This document shows, one piece after another, positions 5,745-6,701 of a stretch of 6,701 nucleotides of DNA (positions are counted from its first letter, which is position 1; each line of letters begins with the position of its first letter). The stretch is from NCBI GenBank assembly GCA_937860115.1, contig CALMBI010000158.1, forward strand, positions 1 to 6,701, read 5' to 3'. A program made the translations under genes and the position numbers. Origin of the DNA: an uncultured Arcobacter sp. (GTDB taxonomy: Bacteria > Campylobacterota > Campylobacteria > Campylobacterales > Arcobacteraceae). A model generated the notes under the pieces. It was not told the origin of the DNA. It did no database searches and was given only the letters and a program-made list of their open reading frames with translations.

Positions 5745-6699
5745 CCAATATTTTAGAAGTCATTCTAAGAGAGCTTACAAGGGAAACATAATATCCATTA
5801 TGGAGTTTACCAAGATTTCCATAGAGTAGTTTTCCTTTGGAATCAAGTAGGTTGCCACCCATCATTTGTGCAGTTTTGAGTCCCTCTTGAATCGCTTTTC
5901 GTATCAATAGTACATCATTTTTTGCTCCATACTCTATAGAGAGATCTCCAAAATCTAGATATTTAGGGGAGTCCATCACCTGTTCGTGTGTTTGGAGTAT
6001 CGCAATAATTGAATGTAATGACAATCCACTTAGATACAATTCACCCCTTTTTTTATCTGGATTATTTTTATATTTTTTTGATAATCCTGTTGCTTCACCA
6101 GCTCGCCACTCTTTGAGTTCATAAGAACTTGCACTGAGTTGATTGATAAGAAGTGCGTTGAATTTCTTTTCATCTGCTAGGATGGAAACTTTTTCTTTTT
6201 CATAGACCGTGATAATTTTTTGAAGATTTTTTGCAATCTGTTTTGCTACAACTAAAGCCAAATCAATCTCTCTTTGAGAGATTACATTATTTTTATAAAT
6301 CAAATACTCCAAAGCATTTAAAGTTTTGTGAGAGTTTTTAAAAAGAACTTTTTGTGGAGCCTCTTTTGATGTGATAATCCTATCAAGTTGAGTGTAAATA
6401 TTCTCTTTTGCATTGTGATAGATATCGATTTCGTAAGGTAAATCAACCACACTTCCATCAAGTTCTCCAGCGATATAGAGAGTTTGTACCTTTTTCCAAC
6501 TCAGTGCTAATAATTGAAATTGCTCTTTAGTTTTTTCTTTTTTTTCTAAAGCATTCACCATAAGATGAGCATTTTGTAGGGCATCTTTTGCATCTTTTAC
6601 AATAACATTTTCATATATTTCATGTGGATAGTGTGTTGCTCCAAAGAGTTGCAATACTCCAAATATCCCTAAAAAAATCAATCCTCGTAACATTCTCAT
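5728..6699 (-). CDS. Exported imelysin-like protein (peptidase M75 / COG3489-like)
   Basis: Predicted periplasmic helical protein of the imelysin family, whose members are often tied to iron or heme uptake. No proteolysis is supported here. Residues 1-20 form a signal peptide (MRMLRGLIFLGIFGVLQLFG) without a lipobox Cys. Family features are LALSWKKVQ with W68, a LNALEYLIY segment (127-135) matching the GxHxxE region, EWRAGEATG (197-205), and a C-terminus ending in DADGD. The GxHxxE motif is degenerate (TLNALE, 126-131): Asn replaces His but the Glu remains. This matches the imelysin-like subgroup often found beside diheme oxidoreductases (from memory). At 323 residues it looks complete. The stop lies 17 bases inside the hydroxylase gene. 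The start touches the window edge; M3 (6691-6693) is an alternative, and any ribosome site is outside the window. The sequence TAATG at the edge could hold an upstream gene's stop. Confidence 0.8.
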   Translation of the reverse strand: MRMLRGLIFLGIFGVLQLFGATHYPHEIYENVIVKDAKDALQNAHLMVNALEKKEKTKEQFQLLALSWKKVQTLYIAGELDGSVVDLPYEIDIYHNAKENIYTQLDRIITSKEAPQKVLFKNSHKTLNALEYLIYKNNVISQREIDLALVVAKQIAKNLQKIITVYEKEKVSILADEKKFNALLINQLSASSYELKEWRAGEATGLSKKYKNNPDKKRGELYLSGLSLHSIIAILQTHEQVMDSPKYLDFGDLSIEYGAKNDVLLIRKAIQEGLKTAQMMGGNLLDSKGKLLYGNLGKLHNGYYVSLVSSLRMTSKILDADGD

Positions 6700-6701
6700 T
6701 A

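Overview
The window is AT-rich and gene-dense. All six protein genes lie on the minus strand and are read from right to left. Base composition, AAGGAG ribosome sites, TATACT-like promoters without a clear -35 box, and protein styles point to a Campylobacterota bacterium of the free-living Sulfurimonas/Sulfurospirillum/Arcobacter kind. The lineage is inferred from general appearance, not from a marker gene.

The right half (6699 to 3739) is a tightly packed three-gene block. It encodes an exported imelysin-like protein, a membrane fatty acid hydroxylase/sterol desaturase-type diiron enzyme, and an exported diheme protein of the cytochrome c peroxidase/MauG superfamily. The first two genes overlap by 17 bases and the third starts 2 bases after the second stops, so they are very probably co-transcribed. 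The diheme protein carries a Tyr where classical peroxidases have the axial Met and an Asp where they have the distal loop His. By alignment from memory it therefore looks more like MauG/MbnH-type protein-oxidising enzymes than a housekeeping peroxidase. Its imelysin-like neighbour has a degenerate GxHxxE motif. The pairing recalls the known link of imelysin-like proteins with diheme oxidoreductases, and this block is the most promising candidate for an undescribed system.

The left half (3654 to 61) is a cytoplasmic peroxide and iron defence set: a ferritin-like protein of the Dps-like (DPSL/thioferritin) type with a complete bacterioferritin-style diiron site and a Cys pair, catalase-peroxidase KatG 29 bases downstream, and a 2-Cys peroxiredoxin of the AhpC type with an unusual N-terminal extension. 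The gap before ahpC holds a perfect inverted repeat that closely matches the 7-1-7 operator of Fur/PerR regulators, placed just upstream of a TATACT -10 element. A second perfect hairpin follows katG.

Together the genes handle peroxide in two compartments: the exported heme enzyme in the periplasm, and KatG, AhpC and the iron-storing DPSL protein in the cytoplasm. No RNA gene, insertion sequence or CRISPR array was seen. No gene-free stretch exceeds 150 bases.
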